From assembly GCF_039680535.1 (NCBI RefSeq), contig NZ_JBDKSS010000005.1, positions 62,001 through 126,000 of the forward strand: a stretch of 64,000 nt of DNA, written 5' to 3'. The notes beneath the pieces are model-generated. The model made no database searches. It saw only the letters and a list, made by a program, of their open reading frames with translations, and was not told the origin of the DNA. Position 1 is the first letter of the stretch; each line of letters opens with the position of its first letter. Below, in pieces: positions 51,003-59,761 of the stretch. The stretch comes from Parvibaculum sp039680535. Its GTDB lineage: Bacteria; Pseudomonadota; Alphaproteobacteria; Parvibaculales; Parvibaculaceae. Made by a program: the position numbers and the translations under genes.

Positions 51003-51191
51003 GTTTTCCTCCCCCATTCGTCTTTATTTTATCAGGAAGGATATGCCTGAATCCGGGATCATCTCAACAACGCTCCGCGCCTCGAGCCAAATCCGATTTC
51101 CCTTTCCCAACGGATTCTTCCACAGGAAAACGCCGGAATCCGGATGCCTCGCCCGTGTATCGAATGCCTGGTCCGCCGGATTTAAACCATT

Positions 51192-51211
51192 GTATAAAAC
51201 AGGGTTTATAC
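51192..51211. promoter_or_regulatory. 7-6-7 inverted repeat at the start of the second sulfotransferase gene
   Basis: GTATAAA-ACAGGG-TTTATAC, a perfect inverted repeat ending six bases before the ATG at 51217. It would occupy the ribosome-binding region as an RNA hairpin, or act as an operator over TATAAA/TTTATA. Confidence 0.5.
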
Positions 51212-51216
51212 TCCTT

Positions 51217-52017
51217 ATGATTATTCCGTGCACTGTTCTTCAGAAGAAGAAGCTTCGATCGGCGGTGCTCTCTCCCTTTTCGAGAAGCTACCGCGACAGG
51301 CATGAAATCAATAATCTCGCACCCGAGATTGCCATTGCCTATGCGCATGGCGTGACGACGCCCGATGGCCGCATCTTCTATCTTAAGAATGCCAAGTGCG
51401 GTTGCACGACGATCAGCCAGATGCTGCATACCTACATCTTCGGCGCGCCTTTCCCCGGCAATATCCATCAGTCCGATGCACTCCCGCTCGGACTCCGGCA
51501 TTTTCGCCTCCACCGGGCCGCAATCGCCAATTCCGAGGCCGTAAAATTCTCCTTTGTCCGGCATCCGTTCAGCCGCCTGAAATCGGCCTTCTGCGACTTC
51601 TTCGTCGACGATCGGAGGAATCCTCAGGCCTTGCGTCACTGGGACAACATGCTTGCGCTCGGCTTCAAACCAGGCGGCGACATCAATTATAACTTTGATG
51701 TCTTTCTCCACTATGTCGGACTCAATCTCGAAAGAGCGGAACTGCATTGCGACGAACATTGGCGGCCGCAATTCATCTCACTGGGCAGCGGGAAAATCGC
51801 CTACGACAAGATCGGGCGCTTCGAAAATTTTTCGGCGGATCTGAAGGAGATCTTTTCCAATGCGGGGCTTCCACTACTTGTCGCATTGGTGGAACGCAAA
51901 ATGACCTTCAATCAAAGCAGCAATGAGACGCGCGACGATCTCACCATCAGCCGCGCACAGGCGTCGAAGATCCGCTCGCTTTATGCGATGGATTTCGAAG
52001 CCTATGGCTATGAATGA
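51217..52017 (+). CDS. sulfotransferase family 2-like protein
   Basis: Predicted 266-residue PAPS-dependent transferase of the carbohydrate sulfotransferase type. The 5'-phosphosulfate loop is IFYLKNAKCGCTTISQML near residue 55, and the 3'-phosphate motif is KFSFVRHPFSRLKSAFCDFF near 110. The gene is lower in GC than its neighbours in its first 250 bases and upstream region, a possible sign of transfer. The start at 51217 is tentative: earlier frames stay open to 50989 but overlap the divergent P450 start and look non-coding. It is unrelated in sequence to the sulfotransferase at 5526. Confidence 0.72.
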   Translation: MIIPCTVLQKKKLRSAVLSPFSRSYRDRHEINNLAPEIAIAYAHGVTTPDGRIFYLKNAKCGCTTISQMLHTYIFGAPFPGNIHQSDALPLGLRHFRLHRAAIANSEAVKFSFVRHPFSRLKSAFCDFFVDDRRNPQALRHWDNMLALGFKPGGDINYNFDVFLHYVGLNLERAELHCDEHWRPQFISLGSGKIAYDKIGRFENFSADLKEIFSNAGLPLLVALVERKMTFNQSSNETRDDLTISRAQASKIRSLYAMDFEAYGYE

Positions 52018-52035
52018 AGACGCGCGGCATGCAGC

Positions 52036-52677
52036 CTAGCGCAGCGGAAAGCCGACCGCCTCTTCGAGTTCACGCAGCGCCTGTTCGGCGTTCACCACCT
52101 TGATGGTGCGCATGCCGAGCTGCGCGGCCGGCTTCAGATTGATGCCGAGATCGTCGAGATAGACCGAACCGGCGGGAGAAACGCCCAGCGCCTCGCAGGC
52201 CATGCCATAGATGCGCGGATCGGGCTTCCGGATGCCGACCTTGGAACTTTCGATCACATGGTCGAACAGCGACATGACCTCGGCGACGAGCGCCGCCTTT
52301 TCCGTCGAGCGCGCCATCCCCGCGCCGGAACCGGCGGCCACATTGTTGGTGATGCAGCCCACGCGAGCCCGCTCCTTGCAGCGCTTCAGCGCCTCGACCA
52401 TCTCCGGGCGGATGTCGCCGGAAAGAAGCTCGACCACGTCGCGCCCCCGCACCAGAGCACCTTTCGCTTCAGCCTCCCTGGCGAAAAGCTCGTCGAATTC
52501 GTCGAGCGTGCATTCGTTGCGCTCGAACAGCGCCCAGGCATTGGTGTCGGGATTGGTGGCGTTGATGCCGCGAATGAAGTCCTTCGGAAGGCCGCGCTCG
52601 GCTTCGTAACGGCTGAAGGCCTCGAAGGGGCTCGACGTCAGAACGCCGCCGAAGTCCCAGATGACAGCTTCGATCAT
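52036..52677 (-). CDS. HAD-superfamily hydrolase (epoxide hydrolase N-domain/phosphatase-like)
   Basis: Predicted 213-residue phosphatase-fold protein. Motif I is AVIWDFGGVLTSSPF, where the second Asp position of DxD is replaced by Gly-Gly; this is common in the epoxide-hydrolase N-terminal-like HAD group. Motif II is CITNNVAAG, motif III has VGIRKPDPRIY, and motif IV is SVYLDDLGINLKPA. The start at 52677 has AGGAA five bases upstream. The substrate is unknown. It is convergent with the sulfotransferase gene, 18 bases apart. Confidence 0.85.
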   Translation of the reverse strand: MIEAVIWDFGGVLTSSPFEAFSRYEAERGLPKDFIRGINATNPDTNAWALFERNECTLDEFDELFAREAEAKGALVRGRDVVELLSGDIRPEMVEALKRCKERARVGCITNNVAAGSGAGMARSTEKAALVAEVMSLFDHVIESSKVGIRKPDPRIYGMACEALGVSPAGSVYLDDLGINLKPAAQLGMRTIKVVNAEQALRELEEAVGFPLR

Positions 52678-52757
52678 GATGTTCCTGCAGATCAAATTTC
52701 GGTTGGCGCGACCCTACACCGGGGGCGCAAAAAGCGGAATAGCCAGGCAAGGATCGT

Positions 52758-55076
52758 TCAATCGCCGGGATGGCCGGGCGCAAGCGCCGAGGGCGCGCTG
52801 CTGCGCGAAGCGCCAAAGAGGCGCTCGAAGAAGCCCGGCTCCTCCCAGTCGCGCTTCCGGTTGGGGTCGGCATCGCCCTCATTCGTCGTCGCGGGCAGCG
52901 GCTCCCGGGCCGCGTCCGAACCCGCCAGTTGCGGCGTGTAGGTTCCGGGCAGATCGACGACGGGCAGGCCGCTCTGTGTACGGACCATGAAGTCGTGCCA
53001 GATCTCTCCGGGCAGGCCGCCGCCGGTCACCTTCTTCATCGGTGCGCGATTGTCGTTGCCGATCCAGACGCCGACAACCAGATCATGCGTGAAGCCGATG
53101 AACCACGCATCGCGGTAGTCCTGACTTGTGCCCGTCTTGCCCGCGGCGGGCCGGTCGTCGAGCGCCGCCTTGCGGCCCGTGCCCTCCTGCAGAACGGCCT
53201 TCATCATGTTGTTCATTTCGGACAAGGCCAGCTCGCTCATCACATTGCCGAGGCCGGTGCCCGAGCGGCGATAGAGCTGGTCGCCGTCGCGGGTCAGCAC
53301 CTCATCGATGCCATGCGGAATGACGCCATTGCCTCCATTGGCGAAGGCGGCATAGGCCGCCGTCAGTTCGAGGAGATTGACGTCGCAGGTGCCGAGGGCG
53401 AGCGAAAGATTGGCGGGCAGCGTCTCTTGAATGCCGAGGCGATGCGCGGTGCTGATGACATTCTGGACGCCGACTTCCTGCGCAACCTGCACCGCAACCG
53501 TGTTGACCGATTCCGCCAAGGCCCGGCGCAGCGTCATTTCGCCGTCGAAGCGGCCCGAATAGTTGGACGGCGACCAGCCGCCATAGTTCACCGGGCGGTC
53601 GACGCGGATCGTCTCCGGCGTCAGGCCGCGCTCCATCGCCGTGAGATAGATGAAGGGCTTGAAGGCCGAGCCGGGCTGACGCCGCGCCTGCACCGCGCGA
53701 TTGAACTGGCTTTGCGCGTAGGAGCGCCCGCCGACCATTGCGCGCACGGCGCCGTCCGGCGTCATCGCCACCAGCGCGACCTGCGAGGCGCGGACTTTCG
53801 AGCCCTCCGCCGCCATGACCTTCTCGACCACCTCCTCGGCCGCACGCTGCATGTTCGGATCGATGGTCGTGCGCACGACGAGATCGGTGTTGGACTCTCC
53901 CGCAAATCCGGGCAGCACATCGGCCACCCAGTCGACGAAATAGTTGATCGAGCCCGAGGCGGAATAGCCTTCCAGCGATGCGGGATGGGCATTGGCGGCA
54001 GCCGCCTGCGCGGGCGTGATGTAGCCGACGCGCACCATGTTATCGAGGACGATGCCGGCGCGGCTCCGCGCCAGGGCGATGTCATTGGTCGGCGAATAAT
54101 GCGAGGGCGCCTTCAGAAGCCCCGCCAGCATGGCGGCTTCCGACAGCGTGAGCTCGCGGGCGCTCTTCTTGAAGTAGCGTTCCGACGCGCCTTCGACGCC
54201 ATAGGCGCCGCCGCCGAAATAGACGCGATTGAGGTAGAGCGTGAGGATCTGTTCTTTCGAGTAGCGGGCCTCAAGCCAGATCGCGAGCAGCATCTCCTTG
54301 ATCTTGCGCTGGATGGTGCGGTCCGGCTTCAGAAAGACGTTCTTCGCCAGCTGCTGCGTAATGGTCGATCCGCCCTGGACCACGGTGCCGGCGCGATAGT
54401 TCTGGTAAAAAGCGCGGGCAAGGCCGATCGGATCGATGCCGAAATGCCAATAGAAGCGCTCATCCTCCGTCGCGATGACGGCTTCCGGCAGATAGCTCGG
54501 CAGGTCCGACAACGCGACGCGCCCGCCCAGCAGATCGCCGCGATGACTGAGGGTCTCGCCATCCGCCGCGAGGATCGATAGCGAAGGCGTATGCGCGACA
54601 TCGTAAAGGCCCGATGTGTCGGGCAAGGTCATGGCGAAATAGAAGAGCAGGCCGCCAATGCCGATGGCGACCCAGAGACCGAGAACGAGCGTCCAGTAGA
54701 AAAGGCTGCCGATGATACTGCCGCCAGACGAGCGCTGCCGCTTTTCGGCGCGCGGCGCGCGGCTCCGGCGGGGCGGCGGCGCCTCATCGCGATGCGAGGA
54801 CAGCCCCGGCACCGAACGCATATGCGGATCGGCGCGCAGGACCATGCCTTTGACCGCCGACTTCTTCTTCGGGGGCTTGTTCTGAGCCGGCTTCGGTCCG
54901 GCGGATTTCCTTGTCGGGCCGGAGCTTCTTCCAGGACCGCCATGCGGCGCCCGGCGCAGATTGGCATCGACGCCGATACGAACCGAGCCGAGCCCGGGCA
55001 CACGGCGCGTCATCCAACTGCCGTCATCATCGTCCCGATCGTCGGGCGGGCCGCCTCTGCCTTTTCGCGATGACAT
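52758..55076 (-). CDS. class A penicillin-binding protein (bifunctional, PBP1a-like)
   Basis: Predicted 772-residue cell-wall synthase. A basic, low-complexity cytoplasmic tail of about 115 residues is followed by one membrane helix (SLFYWTLVLGLWVAIGIGG). The glycosyltransferase domain has IATEDERFYWHFGID, GGSTITQQLAKN and EILTLYLNR-like KEQILTLYLNRVYFGGG. The transpeptidase domain has the nucleophile in RRQPGSAFKPFIY (SxxK), SVN in LAESVNTVAVQ and KTGT in AAGKTGTSQDYRDAW. The start at 55076 has AAGG at good spacing; the 51 codons before it look non-coding. It is transcribed singly. Confidence 0.93.
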   Translation of the reverse strand: MSSRKGRGGPPDDRDDDDGSWMTRRVPGLGSVRIGVDANLRRAPHGGPGRSSGPTRKSAGPKPAQNKPPKKKSAVKGMVLRADPHMRSVPGLSSHRDEAPPPRRSRAPRAEKRQRSSGGSIIGSLFYWTLVLGLWVAIGIGGLLFYFAMTLPDTSGLYDVAHTPSLSILAADGETLSHRGDLLGGRVALSDLPSYLPEAVIATEDERFYWHFGIDPIGLARAFYQNYRAGTVVQGGSTITQQLAKNVFLKPDRTIQRKIKEMLLAIWLEARYSKEQILTLYLNRVYFGGGAYGVEGASERYFKKSARELTLSEAAMLAGLLKAPSHYSPTNDIALARSRAGIVLDNMVRVGYITPAQAAAANAHPASLEGYSASGSINYFVDWVADVLPGFAGESNTDLVVRTTIDPNMQRAAEEVVEKVMAAEGSKVRASQVALVAMTPDGAVRAMVGGRSYAQSQFNRAVQARRQPGSAFKPFIYLTAMERGLTPETIRVDRPVNYGGWSPSNYSGRFDGEMTLRRALAESVNTVAVQVAQEVGVQNVISTAHRLGIQETLPANLSLALGTCDVNLLELTAAYAAFANGGNGVIPHGIDEVLTRDGDQLYRRSGTGLGNVMSELALSEMNNMMKAVLQEGTGRKAALDDRPAAGKTGTSQDYRDAWFIGFTHDLVVGVWIGNDNRAPMKKVTGGGLPGEIWHDFMVRTQSGLPVVDLPGTYTPQLAGSDAAREPLPATTNEGDADPNRKRDWEEPGFFERLFGASRSSAPSALAPGHPGD

Positions 55077-55298
55077 CTGTGCCTTGCGGATCAGTTCACT
55101 GGCCGGTCTGGCCGCCGGAAACCGCCCCCGGAAACCACCGTTGATTTGCGATTTCAAATTAGCAGCCGTTCGCCGCGGCGCCAAACGGGGGCCGCGGGGC
55201 GGGGCTTCATAGGACCCAATCAGGGTCAAAATAGGGCAAGGCCTTCAGGACTGCGGGATAGGGCAGGATATGCCGTCATTCCCGCCCCCTTCATAACG

Positions 55299-55328
55299 AA
55301 ATCCGTCGCTCGGAAAAGCGACGGATTT
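55299..55328. promoter_or_regulatory. 12-6-12 inverted repeat between PBP and TetR genes
   Basis: AAATCCGTCGCT-CGGAAA-AGCGACGGATTT, perfect arms, 75 bp ahead of the TetR-type gene and 223 bp from the divergent PBP start. Its size suits a TetR-type operator; it could also be a small dispersed palindrome. Confidence 0.55.
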
Positions 55329-55402
55329 ACGGCACCGCGCCGTTAACCCCGTGTGCGGATGCGATCCGCGCACAGTCATTTTTCAAACATCCGTTCGAGG
55401 GC

Positions 55403-56032
55403 ATGGAGCGCGTGGGGCGACAGACTACGAAAGAGCGCTTGCTGGAAGCGGCACGCGGACTATTTGCCGAGCGCGGATTTCACAACGCGACGGTGCGCGA
55501 TATCGCGGCGCGAGCAAACACGAACCTCGCTTCGATCAATTATTATTTTCGGAGCAAGGACGATCTGTATCGTGAGGTGCTCAGCCATTCCTTCCGCAAG
55601 GCCGTTGATGCGGACGAGTTCGACGACGCCCCCCACGACATCGGCAGCAGGGAAGATCGCCTGAAAGTCTTCATTCGCGGGCTCATCCCGCGCTCCGTCG
55701 AGGATGGCGAGAGCGACCAGCATATGCGCCTGCTCGCCTGGGAGATGCTGTCGCCGACAGGCGCTCTCGACCATATCGAGGAAACGGAAATCAAGCCGCA
55801 TCTCGAACGCGCGAAGGAAATTGTGCGCCCCTTCCTCGCGTCCGACGCATCACCCATGGATCTTGCCGCCGCTGCGCTCTGGCTTGTCGGCCAGTGCCTG
55901 ATCTTTCGCGGACTGGCCGAGCGGGTCAGGCTGGGCTTCATGCCCGTCCAGACCGATGCCGATCACGCCGAGCGCCTTGTCGCGCTCGTCACCGATCTCT
56001 CTCTCCGGGGCCTCGTCTCGAAGTCGCTCTGA
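55403..56032 (+). CDS. TetR-family transcriptional regulator
   Basis: Predicted 209-residue repressor-type protein. The N-terminal helix-turn-helix reads TKERLLEAARGLFAERGFHN, TVRDIAARANTNLASINYYF and RSKDDLYREVLSHSF, which is standard for the family. The C-terminal ligand domain resembles the CerR/DUF1956 type but is not clear. The regulated genes are unknown. A perfect 30-base inverted repeat 75 bp upstream is a candidate for its own operator. It ends four bases before the convergent gyrB stop. Confidence 0.92.
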   Translation: MERVGRQTTKERLLEAARGLFAERGFHNATVRDIAARANTNLASINYYFRSKDDLYREVLSHSFRKAVDADEFDDAPHDIGSREDRLKVFIRGLIPRSVEDGESDQHMRLLAWEMLSPTGALDHIEETEIKPHLERAKEIVRPFLASDASPMDLAAAALWLVGQCLIFRGLAERVRLGFMPVQTDADHAERLVALVTDLSLRGLVSKSL

Positions 56033-56035
56033 ACC

Positions 56036-58474
56036 TCAGATATCGAGGTTCGCGACGTTCAGCGCGTTTTCGCGGATGAAGTCGCGGCGCGGTTCGACCA
56101 CATCGCCCATCAGCTTCACGAAAAGATCGTCGGCTTCATCGAGTTCGCGGATCTTCACCTGAAGAAGCGAGCGCGCTTCCTTGTCGAGCGTCGTTTCCCA
56201 GAGCTGCTCGGGGTTCATTTCGCCGAGGCCCTTGTAGCGCTGCATCGCAATGCCCTTGGAGCCCGCCGCGAAAACGGCATCGAGGAGCTGCGAAGGTGAG
56301 CGGATTTCGTGCACGTCATCCTTACGGCGCAGCGTCGCCGCCCTCACATAGACTTCCTGCAAGTGGCTCGTATAGGCATCGAGGCGTCGCGCATCGGCAC
56401 TGTCGATCAGCGGCGCGTCGATCAACACTTCCTCGCGCACGCCACGCACGTCGCGATGGAACGAAAGGCCGCCATCCCCCGTCACCTCGCCGACCCAGCC
56501 GCGCTCTGTCTCGTCGGAGAGAAGATCGAGACGCCGCGCTACATAGGCGGCTGCCTCCTTCGCATGCTCCGGCTCTTCGAGGGCCTTGGGCGTGAGGGCG
56601 CCCGCAATCGCCGCCTGCTCGACGACGAAATGCGGATATTTGGGCGGCAGGCCCTTGAGAATCTTTCGGATGCCGCGCGCCTTTTCGACAATCTCACGCA
56701 GATCCTCTCGCGAGCGCTGCGTGCCGTCATGCAGCGTCAGCACCATGTCTTCGAGACCCGTCTCAACGAGATAGTCTTCGAGAGCGCTTTCGTTCTTGAG
56801 ATAGGTCTCGGACGAGCCGCGGCGCACCTTGTAGAGCGGCGGCTGAGCGATATAGAGATGGCCGCGCTCGATGACCTCCGGCATCTGCCGGTAGAAGAAG
56901 GTGAGCAGCAGCGTTCGGATATGGGCGCCGTCCACGTCGGCGTCGGTCATGATGATGATCTTGTGGTAGCGCAGCTTGTCCACGTTGAAATCGTCGCGGC
57001 CGATGCCCGTGCCGAGCGCGGTGATCAGCGTGCCGATTTCATTCGACGACAGCATCTTGTCGAAGCGCGCGCGCTCCACGTTGAGAATCTTGCCGCGCAG
57101 CGGAAGCACCGCCTGATTGGCGCGGGCGCGCGCCTGCTTCGCAGAGCCGCCGGCCGAGTCACCCTCGACGATGAAGAGCTCGGATTTTGCCGGATCGCGC
57201 TCCTGGCAATCCGCCAGCTTACCGGGCAGGCTCGAAATATCGAGGGCGCCCTTGCGCCGCGTGAGTTCGCGCGCCTTGCGCGCCGCCTCGCGTGCCGCTG
57301 CCGCCTCGACGACCTTGCTCACGACGGTCTTCGCGTCGCCGGGATGTTCTTCGAGCCAGGTCGTCAGCGCTTCGTTGACGAGACTTTCGACGACAGGACG
57401 CACTTCGGACGAGACGAGCTTGTCCTTCGTCTGCGAGGAGAACTTGGGATCGGGAACCTTCACCGAAAGAACGCAGGTGAGGCCTTCGCGCGCGTCGTCG
57501 CCGGTGAGCGAAACCTTCTCGCGCTTCGCAATGCCGCTCTCATTCGCGTAATTGTTGATGACGCGCGTGAGCGCACCGCGGAAGCCCGCGAGATGCGTGC
57601 CGCCATCGCGCTGCGGAATGTTGTTCGTGAAGCAGAGCATGTTCTCGTGGTAGCTGTCGTTCCACCACATGGCGAGCTCCACCGTGATGCCGTCGCGTTC
57701 CGCCTTCAGATAGATCGGCGCGGTGATCAGCGGCGTCTTGGTCCGGTCGAGGAAGCGCACGAATTCCGCGAGGCCGCCCTCATACATCAGATGCAGCACC
57801 TTCGGCTCGACGCCGCGCACATCGGAGAGGTCGATCTTCACGCCGGAGTTGAGGAAAGCGAGTTCGCGCAGGCGATGCTCAAGCGTTCCGTAGTCGAATT
57901 CAGTCTTGGTGAATGTTTCCGCAGACGGATGAAAGGTGATTTCCGTGCCAGTACGCGGCTTGCCTTTCTCGTCGACCCCCCCATCACCCACGACCGCGAG
58001 CGGCGCGACGGGCACGCCATGCTCGAAGCGCATCCGGTGTTCCTTGCCCTGACGCCAGATGCGCATTTCAAGCCAGTCCGACAGCGCGTTGACGACGGAG
58101 ATGCCGACGCCGTGAAGGCCGCCGGAAACCTTGTAGGAATTCTGGTCGAACTTACCGCCCGCATGGAGCTGGGTCATGATGACCTCGGCGGCAGAAACGC
58201 CTTCGCCCTTGTGGATCTCGGTCGGAATGCCGCGCCCGTTATCGGCAACGGTGACTGAGCCGTCGGCATTGAGGCGCACGAAAACCGTGTCGCAATGTCC
58301 CGCCAGCGCCTCGTCGATCGAGTTGTCGACGACTTCGTAGACCATGTGATGAAGGCCCGAGCCGTCATCGGTGTCGCCGATATACATGCCGGGGCGTTTG
58401 CGCACCGCATCGAGGCCCTTCAGAACCTTGATCGATTCCGCGCCGTATTCTTCCGGGCTGCTATTGGGAGACAT
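56036..58474 (-). CDS. gyrB: DNA gyrase subunit B
   Basis: Predicted 812-residue type II topoisomerase subunit. The ATPase domain has EVVDNSIDEALAGHCD, VADNGRGIPTEIH and the KVSGGLHGVGISVVNALS lid region. The TOPRIM domain has FIVEGDSAGGSAKQARAR and MTDADVDGAHIRTLLLTFFY. The C-terminus ends with MQRYKGLGEMNPEQLWETT and MGDVVEPRRDFI. Full family length. It is last in the minus-strand order dnaA-dnaN-recF-gyrB, 38 bp after recF. Confidence 0.98.
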   Translation of the reverse strand: MSPNSSPEEYGAESIKVLKGLDAVRKRPGMYIGDTDDGSGLHHMVYEVVDNSIDEALAGHCDTVFVRLNADGSVTVADNGRGIPTEIHKGEGVSAAEVIMTQLHAGGKFDQNSYKVSGGLHGVGISVVNALSDWLEMRIWRQGKEHRMRFEHGVPVAPLAVVGDGGVDEKGKPRTGTEITFHPSAETFTKTEFDYGTLEHRLRELAFLNSGVKIDLSDVRGVEPKVLHLMYEGGLAEFVRFLDRTKTPLITAPIYLKAERDGITVELAMWWNDSYHENMLCFTNNIPQRDGGTHLAGFRGALTRVINNYANESGIAKREKVSLTGDDAREGLTCVLSVKVPDPKFSSQTKDKLVSSEVRPVVESLVNEALTTWLEEHPGDAKTVVSKVVEAAAAREAARKARELTRRKGALDISSLPGKLADCQERDPAKSELFIVEGDSAGGSAKQARARANQAVLPLRGKILNVERARFDKMLSSNEIGTLITALGTGIGRDDFNVDKLRYHKIIIMTDADVDGAHIRTLLLTFFYRQMPEVIERGHLYIAQPPLYKVRRGSSETYLKNESALEDYLVETGLEDMVLTLHDGTQRSREDLREIVEKARGIRKILKGLPPKYPHFVVEQAAIAGALTPKALEEPEHAKEAAAYVARRLDLLSDETERGWVGEVTGDGGLSFHRDVRGVREEVLIDAPLIDSADARRLDAYTSHLQEVYVRAATLRRKDDVHEIRSPSQLLDAVFAAGSKGIAMQRYKGLGEMNPEQLWETTLDKEARSLLQVKIRELDEADDLFVKLMGDVVEPRRDFIRENALNVANLDI

Positions 58475-58512
58475 GCATATTCCTCAGATCTTTGTTCCGG
58501 CGTTCACCGGTC

Positions 58513-59727
58513 TCAGTTCAATTGCGTGACGGCGCCGCGCTTCACGTCGAAACATTGCGCAGCCGACCCAAGCGCCGCGAAGAGCATGGGGTCTGTCCCC
58601 GTCATGAAGGCCTGAAGGCCCAGCGCGACAATCTCGTCGAAAAGCGCGCGGCGGCGCTCCTCGTCGAGATGCGCCGCGATTTCGTCGAGCAGCAGCAGCG
58701 GCGCGCGGCCCTGCGCGGCAAGGAGCCGGGCATTGGCGAGCACGATGCCGATGAGCAGCGCCTTCTGCTCGCCGGTCGAGCAGAGCCGCGCTTCGCGATC
58801 CTTCGCCCTGTGACGCACCAGAAGATCCGAACGATGCGGACCTTCGAGAGTGCGGCCCGCGCCCGCATCACGCGCGCGAGAGGCGGCGAGACGGCGAATG
58901 AAATCATCCTCAACATCCACGGCGGGCTTTTCCGCCAAAGCCTCTTCGAGCGTGCCTTCGAGCGCGATATCGGCGCGCGGGAAATGCGCTTCGCTTGCCG
59001 CATCGATCGCGCCGCGCAAGCGAGCCAGCGTCTCGACGCGGGCAGCGGCGATGGCGACGCCATGCTCGGCCATCTGTTCTTCGAGGCCGCCAAGCCAGGA
59101 CTCGTCCATCACGCCATCGGCGAGCAGCCTGTTGCGCTCGCGCAGGCTCCGCTCATAGGCGTTGACCCGTGTGCCATGCGCCGGATCGAAGCCCATCACC
59201 AGCCGGTCGAGGAAGCGGCGACGCTCGCCCGCGCCTTCGACGAAGAGCCGGTCCATGGCGGGCGTGAGCCAGACGACGCGGAGATGCGCGCCTAGCGCAC
59301 CCGCGCCGGATGCATTTGCGCCATCGATCCTGACCGCGCGTGAGCGCGCGGCTTCCGCGCCCGGTGCAATGCCGGTGCCGATACGGACCGGGCCTTCGGG
59401 CGTCTCGATGGTGGCGGCCACCGCCCATCCGCCCGCGCCGCCATCGCGCGCGATCTCGGCATAGGCGGCACCGCGCAGGCCCCGGCCCGGCGAGAGAAGC
59501 GAAACCGCTTCGAGAAGATTGGTCTTGCCCGCGCCGTTCTCGCCCGTCAGCACAACGGGACGGTCGTCGAGCGCGATCTCCGCACGCGCATAGGAACGGA
59601 AATCCGTGACGACGAGACGGCTCAGCCAGTTGGCGCGGTCCGCACGCGGCGATGCCTTCGTTCCAAAGGAGCTTGGAGCGCCGGTGTCGCCACTGATCGC
59701 AAACCTCTCACCCGTACGGGCCAACAA
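58513..59727 (-). CDS. recF: DNA replication and repair protein RecF
   Basis: Predicted 404-residue SMC-like ATPase for gap repair. Early segments are LVVTDFRSYARAEIALDDRP and the Walker A VLTGENGAGKTNLLEAVSLL. The signature region has LCSTGEQKALLIGIVLA, and Walker B is PLLLLDEIAAHLDEERRR. No ATG is available near the start. TTG at 59727 or 59724 is used, after AAGGAACGGAACG, so the exact N-terminus is uncertain by a few residues to about 30. It follows dnaN by 34 bp. Confidence 0.94.
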   Translation of the reverse strand: MLARTGERFAISGDTGAPSSFGTKASPRADRANWLSRLVVTDFRSYARAEIALDDRPVVLTGENGAGKTNLLEAVSLLSPGRGLRGAAYAEIARDGGAGGWAVAATIETPEGPVRIGTGIAPGAEAARSRAVRIDGANASGAGALGAHLRVVWLTPAMDRLFVEGAGERRRFLDRLVMGFDPAHGTRVNAYERSLRERNRLLADGVMDESWLGGLEEQMAEHGVAIAAARVETLARLRGAIDAASEAHFPRADIALEGTLEEALAEKPAVDVEDDFIRRLAASRARDAGAGRTLEGPHRSDLLVRHRAKDREARLCSTGEQKALLIGIVLANARLLAAQGRAPLLLLDEIAAHLDEERRRALFDEIVALGLQAFMTGTDPMLFAALGSAAQCFDVKRGAVTQLN

Positions 59728-59761
59728 TTCGTTCCGTTCCTTACACGCGCCCTGTCGCGTC

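Noticed and set aside
52770..54581. 603-codon plus-strand frame opposite the penicillin-binding protein
   Set aside because: Antisense shadow of a strongly recognised gene.
55299..55328. Inverted repeat as a terminator
   Set aside because: It lies between divergent genes, so no transcript ends there; listed as a candidate operator instead.
56309..58258. 649-codon plus-strand frame opposite gyrB
   Set aside because: Antisense shadow of gyrB; composition bias only.
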